DNA of 10,028 nt from an uncultured bacterium (lineage in GTDB: Bacteria; Patescibacteria; ABY1; SG8-24; 2-12-FULL-60-25): the NCBI GenBank assembly GCA_937863195.1, contig CALMET010000049.1:1-10028 (forward strand). The letters run 5' to 3'. Below the pieces are notes generated by a model, which ran no database searches, was not told the DNA's origin, and was given only the letters and a program-made list of their open reading frames with translations. Of the stretch, positions 1-5,979 are shown piece by piece. Both the position numbers and the translations under genes were made by a program. How positions within the stretch are numbered: the stretch's first letter is position 1; every line of letters starts with the position of its first letter.

Positions 1-1101
1 ATCATCTATCTGACCTATGCGACCCAAAAATGGGAGCGCGATATTGTGAATGCGATGACCTCGCTTGAAAAGATTTCGTATCCAAAAGACAGTATCGAAC
101 TCATTTGCGTCGAGTCAAAATCCAATCGTGAACCCGTTAAACCATGGTTTGAGCGTGAGTGGATGCCGAAATCCAATCAAAATCTGCCTAGTATCACTTA
201 TCTCGATTTCACCAACGAATCGCTCGGATTCGCGGCGAACAATAATCGCGGACTCGCAAAAGCAAAAGAGCTTGGTTGTGACTACGTCTATTTGTTAAAC
301 CAAGACGCCGACGTTGCGCCGAATTTTCTTGAACCTATCGTTGCAAGAATGGAAGGGGACAAGAGTATTGGTATCGCTCAATCACTTATTCTTCTTGGTG
401 AAGATCGCGATCGTGTAAACACCGTTGGTAACGCCTATCACTTTTTGGGTTTCGGCTATTCGCGCGGCTATAAATGGACAACAGAGCAGGCAAGGGCCTT
501 TTATAAAGAAGAGCGTCTCACGAATCCCGATCTTGAAATCGCTTATACTTCGGGCGCGGGCATGATGGTGCGAGTCGCCGCACTCGAAGATCGTCCATTA
601 TTCGATGAGGATTTTTTCATGTATCACGAAGATACCGAAGCTTCGTTCATGATGCGCATACAGGGTAAAAAGATCGTGGTTGTTCCTGAGTCTGTCATCT
701 ATCACTGGTATGAGTTTTCAAAATCCATGACCAAGTTTTTTTGGATGGAGCGCAACCGCTATGCCGTCATGTTCATGTATCTCAAGCCGTGGACGCTGTT
801 TTTGATATCACCTTTTCTTATCGGGATGGAGTTCGTTCTTTGTCTCTTTTCGCTTGCACGCGGATGGTGGCCAGAAAAGAAAAAAGTCTACCAAGAACTT
901 GTTTCAAAATCGTATTGGGAGTGGGTTAATAGACGCCGTGTTGAAATTCAGCGCCTTAGCAAAATAGACGATCGTGAACTATCACGTCTCTTTGTATCAG
1001 AGATTCTCTTTCAGGATGACAGTGCAAAAATTCCACTACTCGAACACGTTGGCAATCCGGTAATGAAAATGTACTGGTGGGTGGCGAGAAAATTTCTTTA
1101 G
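1..1101 (+). CDS. Family 2 glycosyltransferase, 5' end outside window
   Basis: The reading frame is open from the first base (IIYLTYATQKWE...), so the N-terminal strand of the nucleotide-binding fold and the start codon lie upstream; the ATG at 46 is internal. About 366 residues are visible. This is a GT-A fold transferase of the rhamnosyl/GT2 type that moves a sugar from a nucleotide donor onto a surface glycan or lipid-linked acceptor at the cytoplasmic membrane face. Visible signs are the SLGFAANNNRGL segment, the metal/donor-binding NQDAD motif (bases 298-312; family form usually NPD or NxD), the acceptor-side SGAGMMVR segment, and HEDTE (625-639), the usual ED catalytic-base region. A hydrophobic stretch at about 769-864 should bind or cross the membrane. 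It ends at TAG just before a strong terminator and is convergent with the next gene. The sugar and acceptor cannot be told from the sequence. Confidence 0.9.
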   Translation: MIYLTYATQKWERDIVNAMTSLEKISYPKDSIELICVESKSNREPVKPWFEREWMPKSNQNLPSITYLDFTNESLGFAANNNRGLAKAKELGCDYVYLLNQDADVAPNFLEPIVARMEGDKSIGIAQSLILLGEDRDRVNTVGNAYHFLGFGYSRGYKWTTEQARAFYKEERLTNPDLEIAYTSGAGMMVRVAALEDRPLFDEDFFMYHEDTEASFMMRIQGKKIVVVPESVIYHWYEFSKSMTKFFWMERNRYAVMFMYLKPWTLFLISPFLIGMEFVLCLFSLARGWWPEKKKVYQELVSKSYWEWVNRRRVEIQRLSKIDDRELSRLFVSEILFQDDSAKIPLLEHVGNPVMKMYWWVARKFL

Positions 1102-1104
1102 GAT

Positions 1105-1146
1105 AAAAAGACCCCGCGAGCTGTGCTCTAGCGGGGTTGGTCTTTT
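1105..1146. terminator. Bidirectional intrinsic terminator between convergent genes
   Basis: A GC-rich hairpin pairs CCCCGC (1112-1117) with GCGGGG (1131-1136), capped by an inner GAGC-TGT-GCTC stem. The plus strand ends GGTCTTTT. The minus strand ends GGGGTCTTTTT. It can therefore end transcription of both the glycosyltransferase and the minus-strand hypothetical gene. It overlaps the TAA of the latter by two bases. Confidence 0.88.
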
Positions 1147-1615
1147 AGTTGATATCACTGGACCCTTTTCTTGAAGTTTCAGCGTTGTAGTTCAAGATTA
1201 GCGAAGGTTCATGTGAGACGTGCTGCTTGTAGAACCCAAGAATCAAGCTTCTCACACTCGCTTCGCCGCTAAGGGGCAGATAGAGGGCAATCGGTTCAGG
1301 GATGACGAAGAGATCATGCGTGAGATGGTCTATGCGTCGACAAGCTACCTCGGTCTTAACGTGCGTTGCTTCGGTTTCGGCAATGTCGTATAGGCGGCGT
1401 AGTTCACTCGTGGAGACAGGGGTTCGGATTTTTACCGAAAGCGTACCCTCTACGGCGGTAACTTCGTAGTGAAGTTCGTAGGTCGCTATCCCTTCGTCAT
1501 CGACGAGAACATAGAGCCCAAAGATGAAGAAGTAGTTGAGGGTAGGTGTCTCGATGTACACCCTACGAATAAGACTTGATTCACCTAGTACTAGGTAGTT
1601 TGTTTTTGTGTCCAT
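1145..1615 (-). CDS. Hypothetical protein, second gene of unknown two-gene operon
   Basis: I do not recognise this 156-residue protein. It looks soluble: no signal peptide and no clear membrane helix. The segment LNYFFIFGLYVLVDDEG (about 27-42) reads as beta-rich, followed by a helical stretch (about 69-84) and another strand-rich part. It has one Cys (92). Residues 107-128 carry EP-x5-PL-x-G-x7-I-x2-F, which recurs with identical spacing in the upstream gene, suggesting the two are diverged duplicates. The ATG is well supported: AGGAGG (1621-1626 on the minus strand) sits 5 bases before it. The gap to the upstream gene is 24 bases, so the two are probably co-transcribed. The terminator at 1105-1146 directly follows its TAA. 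Real gene: fairly sure. Function: unknown. Confidence 0.75.
   Translation of the reverse strand: MDTKTNYLVLGESSLIRRVYIETPTLNYFFIFGLYVLVDDEGIATYELHYEVTAVEGTLSVKIRTPVSTSELRRLYDIAETEATHVKTEVACRRIDHLTHDLFVIPEPIALYLPLSGEASVRSLILGFYKQHVSHEPSLILNYNAETSRKGSSDIN
1583..1596. repeat. 14-bp perfect palindrome inside a 5' coding end
   Basis: ACCTAGTACTAGGT is a perfect 14-bp palindrome lying about 20 bases inside the start of the hypothetical gene at 1145-1615, where it encodes the YLVLG residues. It could be an operator or an mRNA hairpin near the start codon, or chance. The palindrome is seen; any role is inference. Confidence 0.4.
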
Positions 1616-1639
1616 GTAGACCTCCTCGCGGTGCTGACA

Positions 1640-2161
1640 CTAGGAGAGTATGAGATTTTTGTCTGACTCATCACTCGTCTGATCGATGACTACAGCGTAG
1701 TCATGTACTTGGCGCTGAAAACGCTCAGAGATAAAGATGCCAAAGAGCACGGTAAACCGTTGAATGAATCTCTGAAAACCATAGGACCCCAAAAGCGGGA
1801 TAATGATGGTCTGTGGCTCAAGAACCGTGTCATCAGGATCGGTTTCTTGTAGATAAGGGATAAATTTGAGCGTGTGCTGAGTAGCGTCATTTTTTGCCGC
1901 CTCTACGAGTGCTTCGAAGTCATCGGGAACAATTATCCCTTCGATTACTGATGGGTGACCATGAGGTTGGTAGATGAAGTGAATCTCACCACCATCATCG
2001 AGGCCGGTCTCTGGCGTAACCATTTGAATGTGCCGGACCCACCCAAGAGCAAGACTTGAATGAGTGGTCGTCTCACCCGAGGGGGTGACAACAAACGCGT
2101 GGGCCTGCTCCAATTCGAGGGCTTCGCGGATATAACGATCGGATGATTTTTCGGGTGGCAT
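1640..2161 (-). CDS. Hypothetical protein, first gene of unknown two-gene operon
   Basis: I do not recognise this 173-residue, acidic protein. It looks cytosolic: no signal peptide, no convincing membrane helix and no Cys. Order along the chain: a helical charged N-terminus (1-20), a strand-rich region with DDGG (55-58) and HFIYQPHGHP (61-70), a helix around 80-92, then EP-x5-PL-x-G (115-125) leading into an aromatic/basic segment (FQRFIQRF, 129-136). This last motif matches the downstream protein with the same spacing (EP, five residues, PL, one residue, G, then I and F at +8 and +11). The ATG has AGGGAG 9 bases upstream (2171-2176), and a good promoter lies at 2195-2223. Coding assignment is supported by the SD, the promoter and the operon layout. 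Function is unknown. Confidence 0.77.
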   Translation of the reverse strand: MPPEKSSDRYIREALELEQAHAFVVTPSGETTTHSSLALGWVRHIQMVTPETGLDDGGEIHFIYQPHGHPSVIEGIIVPDDFEALVEAAKNDATQHTLKFIPYLQETDPDDTVLEPQTIIIPLLGSYGFQRFIQRFTVLFGIFISERFQRQVHDYAVVIDQTSDESDKNLILS

Positions 2162-2194
2162 GACGAGCGTCTCCCTGGGTACGAGTCATTATTA

Positions 2195-2223
2195 ACCCTA
2201 GGGGTATCGTCTTAGCGCGTCAA
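2195..2223 (-). promoter_or_regulatory. Sigma-70-type promoter of the unknown operon
   Basis: On the minus strand TTGACG (2218-2223) and TAGGGT (2195-2200) are separated by exactly 17 bases. The -35 matches consensus at five of six positions; the -10 is weaker. The transcript would start near 2188, giving a leader of about 27 bases that contains the SD for the 173-residue gene. It is divergent from the rpmE promoter 36 bases away. Confidence 0.6.
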
Positions 2224-2241
2224 TAATACCGGGTAATGACG
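2218..2241. promoter_or_regulatory. Possible operator dyad over the -35 box
   Basis: CGTCA and TGACG form an inverted repeat with a 14-base spacer, overlapping the -35 of the minus-strand promoter and lying upstream of the rpmE promoter. A further GTCATTA half site is at 2186-2192 beside the transcription start. The layout would suit a repressor of the unknown operon. The half sites are short, so this is tentative. Confidence 0.25.
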
Positions 2242-2258
2242 ACAAAAGAAGCCTAGTC

Positions 2259-2287
2259 TTGCGTATTTTCTAGGGTTCTGCTAGTAT
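2259..2287 (+). promoter_or_regulatory. Promoter of rpmE
   Basis: TTGCGT (2259-2264) and TAGTAT (2282-2287) are 17 bases apart. Transcription would begin near 2294, leaving a leader of only about 16 bases with no SD before the rpmE ATG at 2310. Confidence 0.6.
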
Positions 2288-2309
2288 CTGCCCATTCTCA
2301 AATATCCCT

Positions 2310-2609
2310 ATGAAGTCCGAAATCCACCCAAAATACCACAAGGATGCGAAGATCGTTTGCGCCTGTGGCAACTCCGTACAGGTAGGTGCAACGTTGGCAG
2401 AAATCAACGTCGAATTGTGTAATAAATGCCATCCGTTCTACACGGGTAAGCAGAATCTTATCGATGCGGCAGGTCGTATCGACAAGTTCAAGCGCCTTGC
2501 ATCGCTTAAGAGCGAAGAAGCTACTGGCAAGAAGACCAAGACGGCAAAACGCACAGCGGTTAAAGCTGAAAAGCGTTCTTCAAAAGCAACCGTTGAAATC
2601 GGCGCTTAG
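2310..2609 (+). CDS. rpmE: Large-subunit ribosomal protein L31
   Basis: L31 binds the 50S subunit and helps bridge it to the 30S head. The N-terminal 50 residues are typical: KSEIHPKYHKD, then zinc-ribbon cysteines C17-x-C19 and C37-x2-C40, then HPFYTGKQ. All four zinc ligands are present, so this is the zinc-binding (C+) form rather than the zinc-independent paralogue. At 99 residues it is longer than the usual ~70; the extra part (about 66-99) is a Lys/Ala-rich tail of the sort that contacts rRNA. It has its own promoter (2259-2287) and a very short leader with no SD. It is followed by a terminator-like hairpin and then prfA; rpmE next to prfA is a gene order known from other bacteria. Identification is secure. 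Confidence 0.97.
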   Translation: MKSEIHPKYHKDAKIVCACGNSVQVGATLAEINVELCNKCHPFYTGKQNLIDAAGRIDKFKRLASLKSEEATGKKTKTAKRTAVKAEKRSSKATVEIGA

Positions 2610-2616
2610 CGGCCTC

Positions 2617-2685
2617 GACCTCACTTCTCGTACGTCTCCGACACCCCTACCAGGGGCAAGGGGCGGGCGAGGGGTGAGGTTTTTT
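2617..2685 (+). terminator. Terminator or attenuator between rpmE and prfA
   Basis: Bases 2619-2630 (CCTCACTTCTCG) pair with 2668-2679 (CGAGGGGTGAGG) over 12 positions, counting two U-G pairs, followed by TTTTTT (2680-2685). The wide loop holds a second small hairpin (CCCCT-ACC-AGGGG, 2644-2656). The large loop makes it less certain than a compact terminator; partial read-through into prfA is plausible. Confidence 0.65.
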
Positions 2686-2710
2686 GATACCATGAACCCT
2701 GTAAAATAAT

Positions 2711-3784
2711 ATGAACGCCTCCCTCAAACAAAAAGCCCTCGAAGCCCGTGCCACGCTCAAAGAAGCGGAGGCGAAGTTGGCTTTGCCCGAAACCCTGGCA
2801 AGCCAAAAGCTGATCAAAGAGGCTTCGATGGCGTTTAACCACGCCCGTCACATGGCGGAGGTTGCCGAGGTATATCTCTCATTAGTTCAAGCTATGGCCG
2901 ACGCTGAAGAGGCGGCGGGCTCGGATGATCAGGAGATGAAAGACATGGGCATTGAAGAAACGGCACGCATCCAGCCAGAGCTTGCTGCCGCCGAAGAAGC
3001 CTTCGAACTCGCCCTCGTCCCACCAGACCCGCACGACCAAAATGACATCATTATGGAAATCCGCGCCGGCGCCGGTGGTGATGAAGCGGGGTTATTTGCT
3101 GGCGATCTTTTGCGCATGTACCTACGCTACGCCGAACGCCGCAACTGGAAGTCGAATCTCTTATCAGAGTCCACCAATGAAACCGGTGGTTATAAAGAAG
3201 TGATTTTGGGGATTCAAGGCGCCGGTGCCTATGGTTGGTATAAATTCGAGTCAGGCGTGCATCGCGTGCAACGTGTCCCAAGTACTGAAAAACAGGGGCG
3301 CATTCATACCTCGACCGCATCAGTCGCCGTATTGCCAGAAATCGAAGAAACCGAAATCGAGATTGAAGCCAAAGACCTGCGCGTTGATACCTTCTGCGCT
3401 GGTGGTAAAGGTGGTCAATCGGTGAACACGACCAAATCGGCCGTGCGCATCACTCACTTGCCAACGGGCATGTCGGTCTCATGTCAGGACGAACGCTCGC
3501 AGTTACAGAACCGTGAACGCGCTATGACGGTTCTTCGTTCGCGTTTGTGGGAAGCCCAAGAAGCAAAGCGCCACGCCGAACTCGACGCCGACCGCCGTTC
3601 AAAAATTGGCACCGCTGATCGTTCAGAAAAGATCCGCACCTATAACTATCCACAAGATCGCATCACTGATCACCGCATCAAGAAAAGCTGGCATAACCTG
3701 CCACTCATCCTCGATGGCGATATGGAGCAAATCGTGCTCGCGGTAAAATCCGGCAAACAAGGCAACGAAGAAGACGGGGAGTAA
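2711..3784 (+). CDS. prfA: Peptide chain release factor 1
   Basis: RF1 recognises UAA and UAG in the ribosomal A site and triggers hydrolysis of the finished peptide from the P-site tRNA. The 357-residue length is normal. An N-terminal helical domain (1-100) is followed by GAGGDEA, then the stop-codon reading motif P190-S191-T192 in the context [19 protein letters not shown]; the PxT form marks RF1, whereas RF2 has SPF. The catalytic GGQ is at 234-236, and [15 protein letters not shown] follows as in the family. The start at ATG 2711 is fixed by an in-frame TAA at 2702-2704. No SD precedes it and only 25 bases separate it from the upstream T-run. The usual partner prmC (methylates the GGQ Gln) does not follow here. 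Confidence 0.97.
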   Translation: MNASLKQKALEARATLKEAEAKLALPETLASQKLIKEASMAFNHARHMAEVAEVYLSLVQAMADAEEAAGSDDQEMKDMGIEETARIQPELAAAEEAFELALVPPDPHDQNDIIMEIRAGAGGDEAGLFAGDLLRMYLRYAERRNWKSNLLSESTNETGGYKEVILGIQGAGAYGWYKFESGVHRVQRVPSTEKQGRIHTSTASVAVLPEIEETEIEIEAKDLRVDTFCAGGKGGQSVNTTKSAVRITHLPTGMSVSCQDERSQLQNRERAMTVLRSRLWEAQEAKRHAELDADRRSKIGTADRSEKIRTYNYPQDRITDHRIKKSWHNLPLILDGDMEQIVLAVKSGKQGNEEDGE

Positions 3785-3797
3785 TCCTCGTCTTTTT
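3771..3797 (+). terminator. prfA terminator, stop codon forms the loop
   Basis: AAGACGGGGA (3771-3780) pairs with TCCTCGTCTT (3785-3794) over 10 positions, with one G-U pair. The four-base loop GTAA contains the prfA TAA. A TTTTT run (3793-3797) follows. The 5' arm is the coding end of prfA. Confidence 0.8.
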
Positions 3798-3802
3798 GAT
3801 AT

Positions 3803-3839
3803 AAAAACACCCCCTATCCGTAAAGATTCGGGGGGTGTT
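3803..3839 (-). terminator. Terminator of the pseudopilin gene
   Basis: Arms AACACCCCC (3806-3814 on plus) and GGGGGTGTT (3831-3839) form a 9-bp stem with a small inner ATC/GAT pairing. On the minus strand the stem runs into TTTTT (3803-3807), so it ends the pseudopilin transcript. The plus-strand side lacks a T-run, and prfA has its own hairpin just before. Confidence 0.82.
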
Positions 3840-3859
3840 GCGACAGTACGTCGCACGAG

Positions 3860-4270
3860 TCAGATGACGTCGTCTTCGGTGCCGAAGGCGCCATCGCTAC
3901 CTGCAGAGGTGACGCCGACTTCGTCGGTATCACAGCTGACGACGAAGGCATTGCCCCAGGGGTCGACGGTCTGCACTTGCCTGCCGCGAAGCATACCCGC
4001 TTGATGCAGGTCTTCTACGGTCGGGCATTCGACCTGGTCGCCTGACAGTAGTAGCTGTTCGGCGGCGGCACGGATGCTGCTCGCGTCGATGCGAGCCTGC
4101 TTAACGCGAGCGCGCATCATCTGAGGGATGACGGCAGCGCCGACGCCTGTTGCGATCATCGCCATGATGACCACAACGATCATGATCTCAACGAGCGTCA
4201 TCCCGGAGATCCGGGGGTTCTTTTTCCTTTTCAAGGCGTGTTCCTTTCCGAGTATCAAGCCATGCGACAT
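3860..4270 (-). CDS. GspG-like type II secretion/type IV major pseudopilin
   Basis: A type IV pilin-like precursor of 136 residues. A basic leader ends KNPRISG, followed by the prepilin peptidase site G23|M24-T-L-V-E28, with the conserved Glu at +5 of the mature protein, and a hydrophobic helix (24-47) that anchors the subunit before assembly. The mature part ends like GspG: DPWGN (103-107), then SAGSDG and GTEDD (122-134), the calcium-binding C-terminal region. C82 and C113 could form a disulfide. The ATG has AAGGTGG 6 bases upstream; a TTG at codon 13 (4232-4234) would give a shorter, more usual leader and also has AGGA before it. It ends at TGA. No other secretion or pilus gene is adjacent, so a role in fibre assembly is inferred from family alone. 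Confidence 0.9.
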   Translation of the reverse strand: MSHGLILGKEHALKRKKNPRISGMTLVEIMIVVVIMAMIATGVGAAVIPQMMRARVKQARIDASSIRAAAEQLLLSGDQVECPTVEDLHQAGMLRGRQVQTVDPWGNAFVVSCDTDEVGVTSAGSDGAFGTEDDVI

Positions 4271-4338
4271 GCGTAGCCACCTTCAATCGTCCCTATCTCT
4301 CGATAGTAATAAATGAGAGGATATCAATACTCAAATAC

Positions 4339-4367
4339 AAGTTATCATAAAATACGCATTTTGTCAA
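4339..4367 (-). promoter_or_regulatory. Candidate promoter of the pseudopilin gene
   Basis: On the minus strand a perfect TTGACA (4362-4367) is followed after 17 bases by TAACTT (4339-4344), within AT-rich DNA (about 4310-4390). The predicted leader is about 60 bases and includes a small CTATC-GAGA-GATAG hairpin (4293-4306). Other -10-like hexamers nearby (such as TATTAC) leave the exact start open. Confidence 0.5.
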
Positions 4368-4394
4368 TATTTAAATAGACATAAAAGGTACTGA

Positions 4395-4417
4395 TTTTGG
4401 CCTAAGGCTTGCCAAAA
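4395..4417. promoter_or_regulatory. Inverted repeat over the rpsB -35 box
   Basis: TTTTGGC (4395-4401) and GCCAAAA (4411-4417) are perfect inverted arms with a 9-base spacer. The right arm overlaps the rpsB -35 hexamer at 4409-4414, a position suited to a repressor. The factor is unknown. Confidence 0.35.
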
Positions 4418-4437
4418 AAGGGGGGATTGGGTAGGAT
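4409..4437 (+). promoter_or_regulatory. Promoter of rpsB-tsf
   Basis: TTGCCA (4409-4414) and TAGGAT (4432-4437) are 17 bases apart. Transcription would begin near 4444, giving a leader of about 97 bases. The leader holds a pyrimidine-rich tract (about 4477-4492), a CCTC-ATTT-GAGG hairpin (4490-4501) and a tiny reading frame at 4517-4528. Leaders before rpsB often mediate feedback by S2 in other bacteria; I cannot match this one to a known structure. Confidence 0.6.
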
Positions 4438-4504
4438 CCTGTCACTAATTAACCTTCGTCTACCCCGCTATACGGCACCTCTTTCCTTTCCTCATTTGAG
4501 GCAC

Positions 4505-4533
4505 GGAGGGCCAGGGATGAACGAATAAAAGGA
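4505..4533 (+). other. Three-codon leader frame and rpsB ribosome binding site
   Basis: GGAGGG (4505-4510) stands 6 bases before ATG-AAC-GAA-TAA (4517-4528), a complete Met-Asn-Glu frame. Its stop overlaps the rpsB SD (AAGGA, about 4529-4533), which lies 7 bases before the rpsB ATG at 4541. The minigene has the better SD of the two. Whether it is translated is not known. Confidence 0.35.
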
Positions 4534-4540
4534 ATTATCT

Positions 4541-5308
4541 ATGTCCAAACTCCCTTCAATGGAGGACATGCTCCAATCGGGCATGCACTTCGGTCACCAA
4601 ACCTCTAAGTGGCACCCTAAGATGAAGAAATTCATCTTCGGCCAGCGCCAAGGTATTCATATCATTAACCTCGAAGAGACCGTCAAAGCTCTTGAAGACG
4701 CTTTGGTTTTCTTGAAAAAGACGGCAGCTCGTGGCGGTACGATTTTGTTTGTTGGTACCAAAAAGCAGGCTTCTCAAATCGTTGAGACCGCAGCAATCAC
4801 TGCTGGCATGCCTTATATCAACAAGCGCTGGCTTGGCGGTACGCTTACCAACTTCCCATCCATTGCCTCCCAGATCCGCAAATTGAAGGATCTTAAGCGC
4901 AAGCAAGAAAAGGGCGAACTCGGTAAGTTCACCAAGCTCGAACAGCTTCGCTTTGCTGAGCAGATCAAACTTCTCGAAGATAAGATCGGTGGTATCCAAG
5001 AGATGAACCGCGTCCCTGACGTGCTCTTCATCTTCGATGTCAAAAAAGACAAAACTGCGCTTCAAGAAGCGCTTCGCCGTGGCGTAAAGGTTGTCGCTGT
5101 CTGTGACTCCAATGTGAATCCAACCGATATCGACTACCCAATTCCTGCGAACGACGATGCAGTGAAAGCTATTCAAATGATGGCAGACATCGTTGCTGGC
5201 GCCATCAACGATGGCAAGAAAGAATGGGAATCGAACCGTGCACGCTTGGGCAGCACCCTCGTTGCTTCTCCTCAGGCACGCTCGTTCGCTCAGCTCAAAA
5301 ATAACTAA
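4541..5308 (+). CDS. rpsB: Small-subunit ribosomal protein S2
   Basis: S2 binds late to the 30S subunit near the head-body junction and is needed for S1 docking in organisms that have S1. The 255-residue protein is complete and collinear with the family: MLQSGMHFGHQTSKWHPKM at the start, FIFGQRQGIHIINLEET, then the FVGTKKQA and NKRWLGGTLTNF blocks, a charged coiled-coil insertion (about 110-150), and the C-terminal VPDVLFIFDVKK, DSNVNP and YPIPANDDA segments. The ATG is supported by an AAGGA SD at 7 bases, the only plus-strand gene here with a clear one. It is co-transcribed with tsf (39-base gap), the standard gene pair across bacteria. Identification is certain. Confidence 0.99.
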   Translation: MSKLPSMEDMLQSGMHFGHQTSKWHPKMKKFIFGQRQGIHIINLEETVKALEDALVFLKKTAARGGTILFVGTKKQASQIVETAAITAGMPYINKRWLGGTLTNFPSIASQIRKLKDLKRKQEKGELGKFTKLEQLRFAEQIKLLEDKIGGIQEMNRVPDVLFIFDVKKDKTALQEALRRGVKVVAVCDSNVNPTDIDYPIPANDDAVKAIQMMADIVAGAINDGKKEWESNRARLGSTLVASPQARSFAQLKNN

Positions 5309-5347
5309 TACCGTCTCGCTTTAGGCGAACGCTCATTACAAAATACT

Positions 5348-5962
5348 ATGGCTATCGACAACAAGCTCGTCATGGAGCTCCGCAACCGCACTTCAGCTGG
5401 TATCGTGGACTGTAAAAACGCCCTCGAAGAAGCTGGTGGCGACATGGACAAGGCAATCGAAGTCCTTAAAAAGAAAGGCGCGATCAAGGCAGCAAAAAAA
5501 GCATCCGAACGCACCGCGTCCGAAGGTTTGCTTGCAACCTACTTGCACCACAATGGCAAACTCGCGGCTATCGTTGAACTCGCATGTGAAACCGACTTTG
5601 TCGGCCGCGGCGAAGATTTCAAAGGCTTGGCGAATGACCTCGCCCTTCAGGTTGCTGCCGCTGACCCAACCTATGTCAGCCCAGAAACGATCCCTGCTGA
5701 AATCCATGAAGCAAAGAAAGCTGAATTCATGGCAGAGATGGCTGAAGACAAAAAGCCAGAAGATATCAAAGCAAAAATCGTCGAAGGTAAGCTCAATAAG
5801 TGGTACTCCGACGTGTGTTTGACCAAGCAGTCCTTCATCAAAGATGAAGACACGACTGTCGAACAACTTATCACGGCGCTTTCTGCCAAAAGTGGCGAAA
5901 AGATCGAGGTAACGCGCTTCTCGCGCATGGCAATGTCCGCCCCAACGGGTCAGACCTGCTAA
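5348..5962 (+). CDS. tsf: Translation elongation factor Ts, short form
   Basis: EF-Ts exchanges GDP for GTP on EF-Tu. The N-terminal UBA-like domain carries RNRTSAGIVDCKNALEEAGGD (about 12-32), followed by the KKG...A..K..R.A.EG linker and the core motif ELACETDFVGR, with the TDFV (82-85) that inserts next to the EF-Tu magnesium site. At 204 residues it is much shorter than the 283-residue E. coli protein and near the ~196-residue Thermus type, which has a single core subdomain. No SD is seen before ATG 5348 (the leader ends AAAATACT); translation may be coupled to rpsB 39 bases upstream. A small TCGC/GCGA hairpin (5316-5328) lies in the gap. The usual followers pyrH and frr are absent; a strong terminator closes the operon. 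Confidence 0.98.
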   Translation: MAIDNKLVMELRNRTSAGIVDCKNALEEAGGDMDKAIEVLKKKGAIKAAKKASERTASEGLLATYLHHNGKLAAIVELACETDFVGRGEDFKGLANDLALQVAAADPTYVSPETIPAEIHEAKKAEFMAEMAEDKKPEDIKAKIVEGKLNKWYSDVCLTKQSFIKDEDTTVEQLITALSAKSGEKIEVTRFSRMAMSAPTGQTC

Positions 5963-5979
5963 TCTCTAGGCTCCCAATC

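Noticed and set aside
46..48. ATG as the start of the glycosyltransferase
   Set aside because: The frame is open to base 1 and codes for the expected N-terminal strand of the fold, so the true start is upstream of the window.
2621..2851. Minus-strand frame across the rpmE-prfA terminator and prfA start
   Set aside because: It overlaps a hairpin and a secure gene start and shows no recognisable protein features.
3623..3856. Minus-strand frame in phase with the pseudopilin after its TGA
   Set aside because: It would need UGA read-through, crosses the pseudopilin terminator and is antisense to the conserved end of prfA.
4556..5176. 206-residue open frame antisense to rpsB
   Set aside because: It lies wholly within a secure rpsB gene, has no SD or promoter on that strand, and is what codon bias of the sense strand tends to leave open.
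5393..5866. 157-residue open frame antisense to tsf
   Set aside because: It overlaps a certain gene, resembles no known protein and is Phe/Cys-rich as expected from reversed Lys/Glu/Ala codons.
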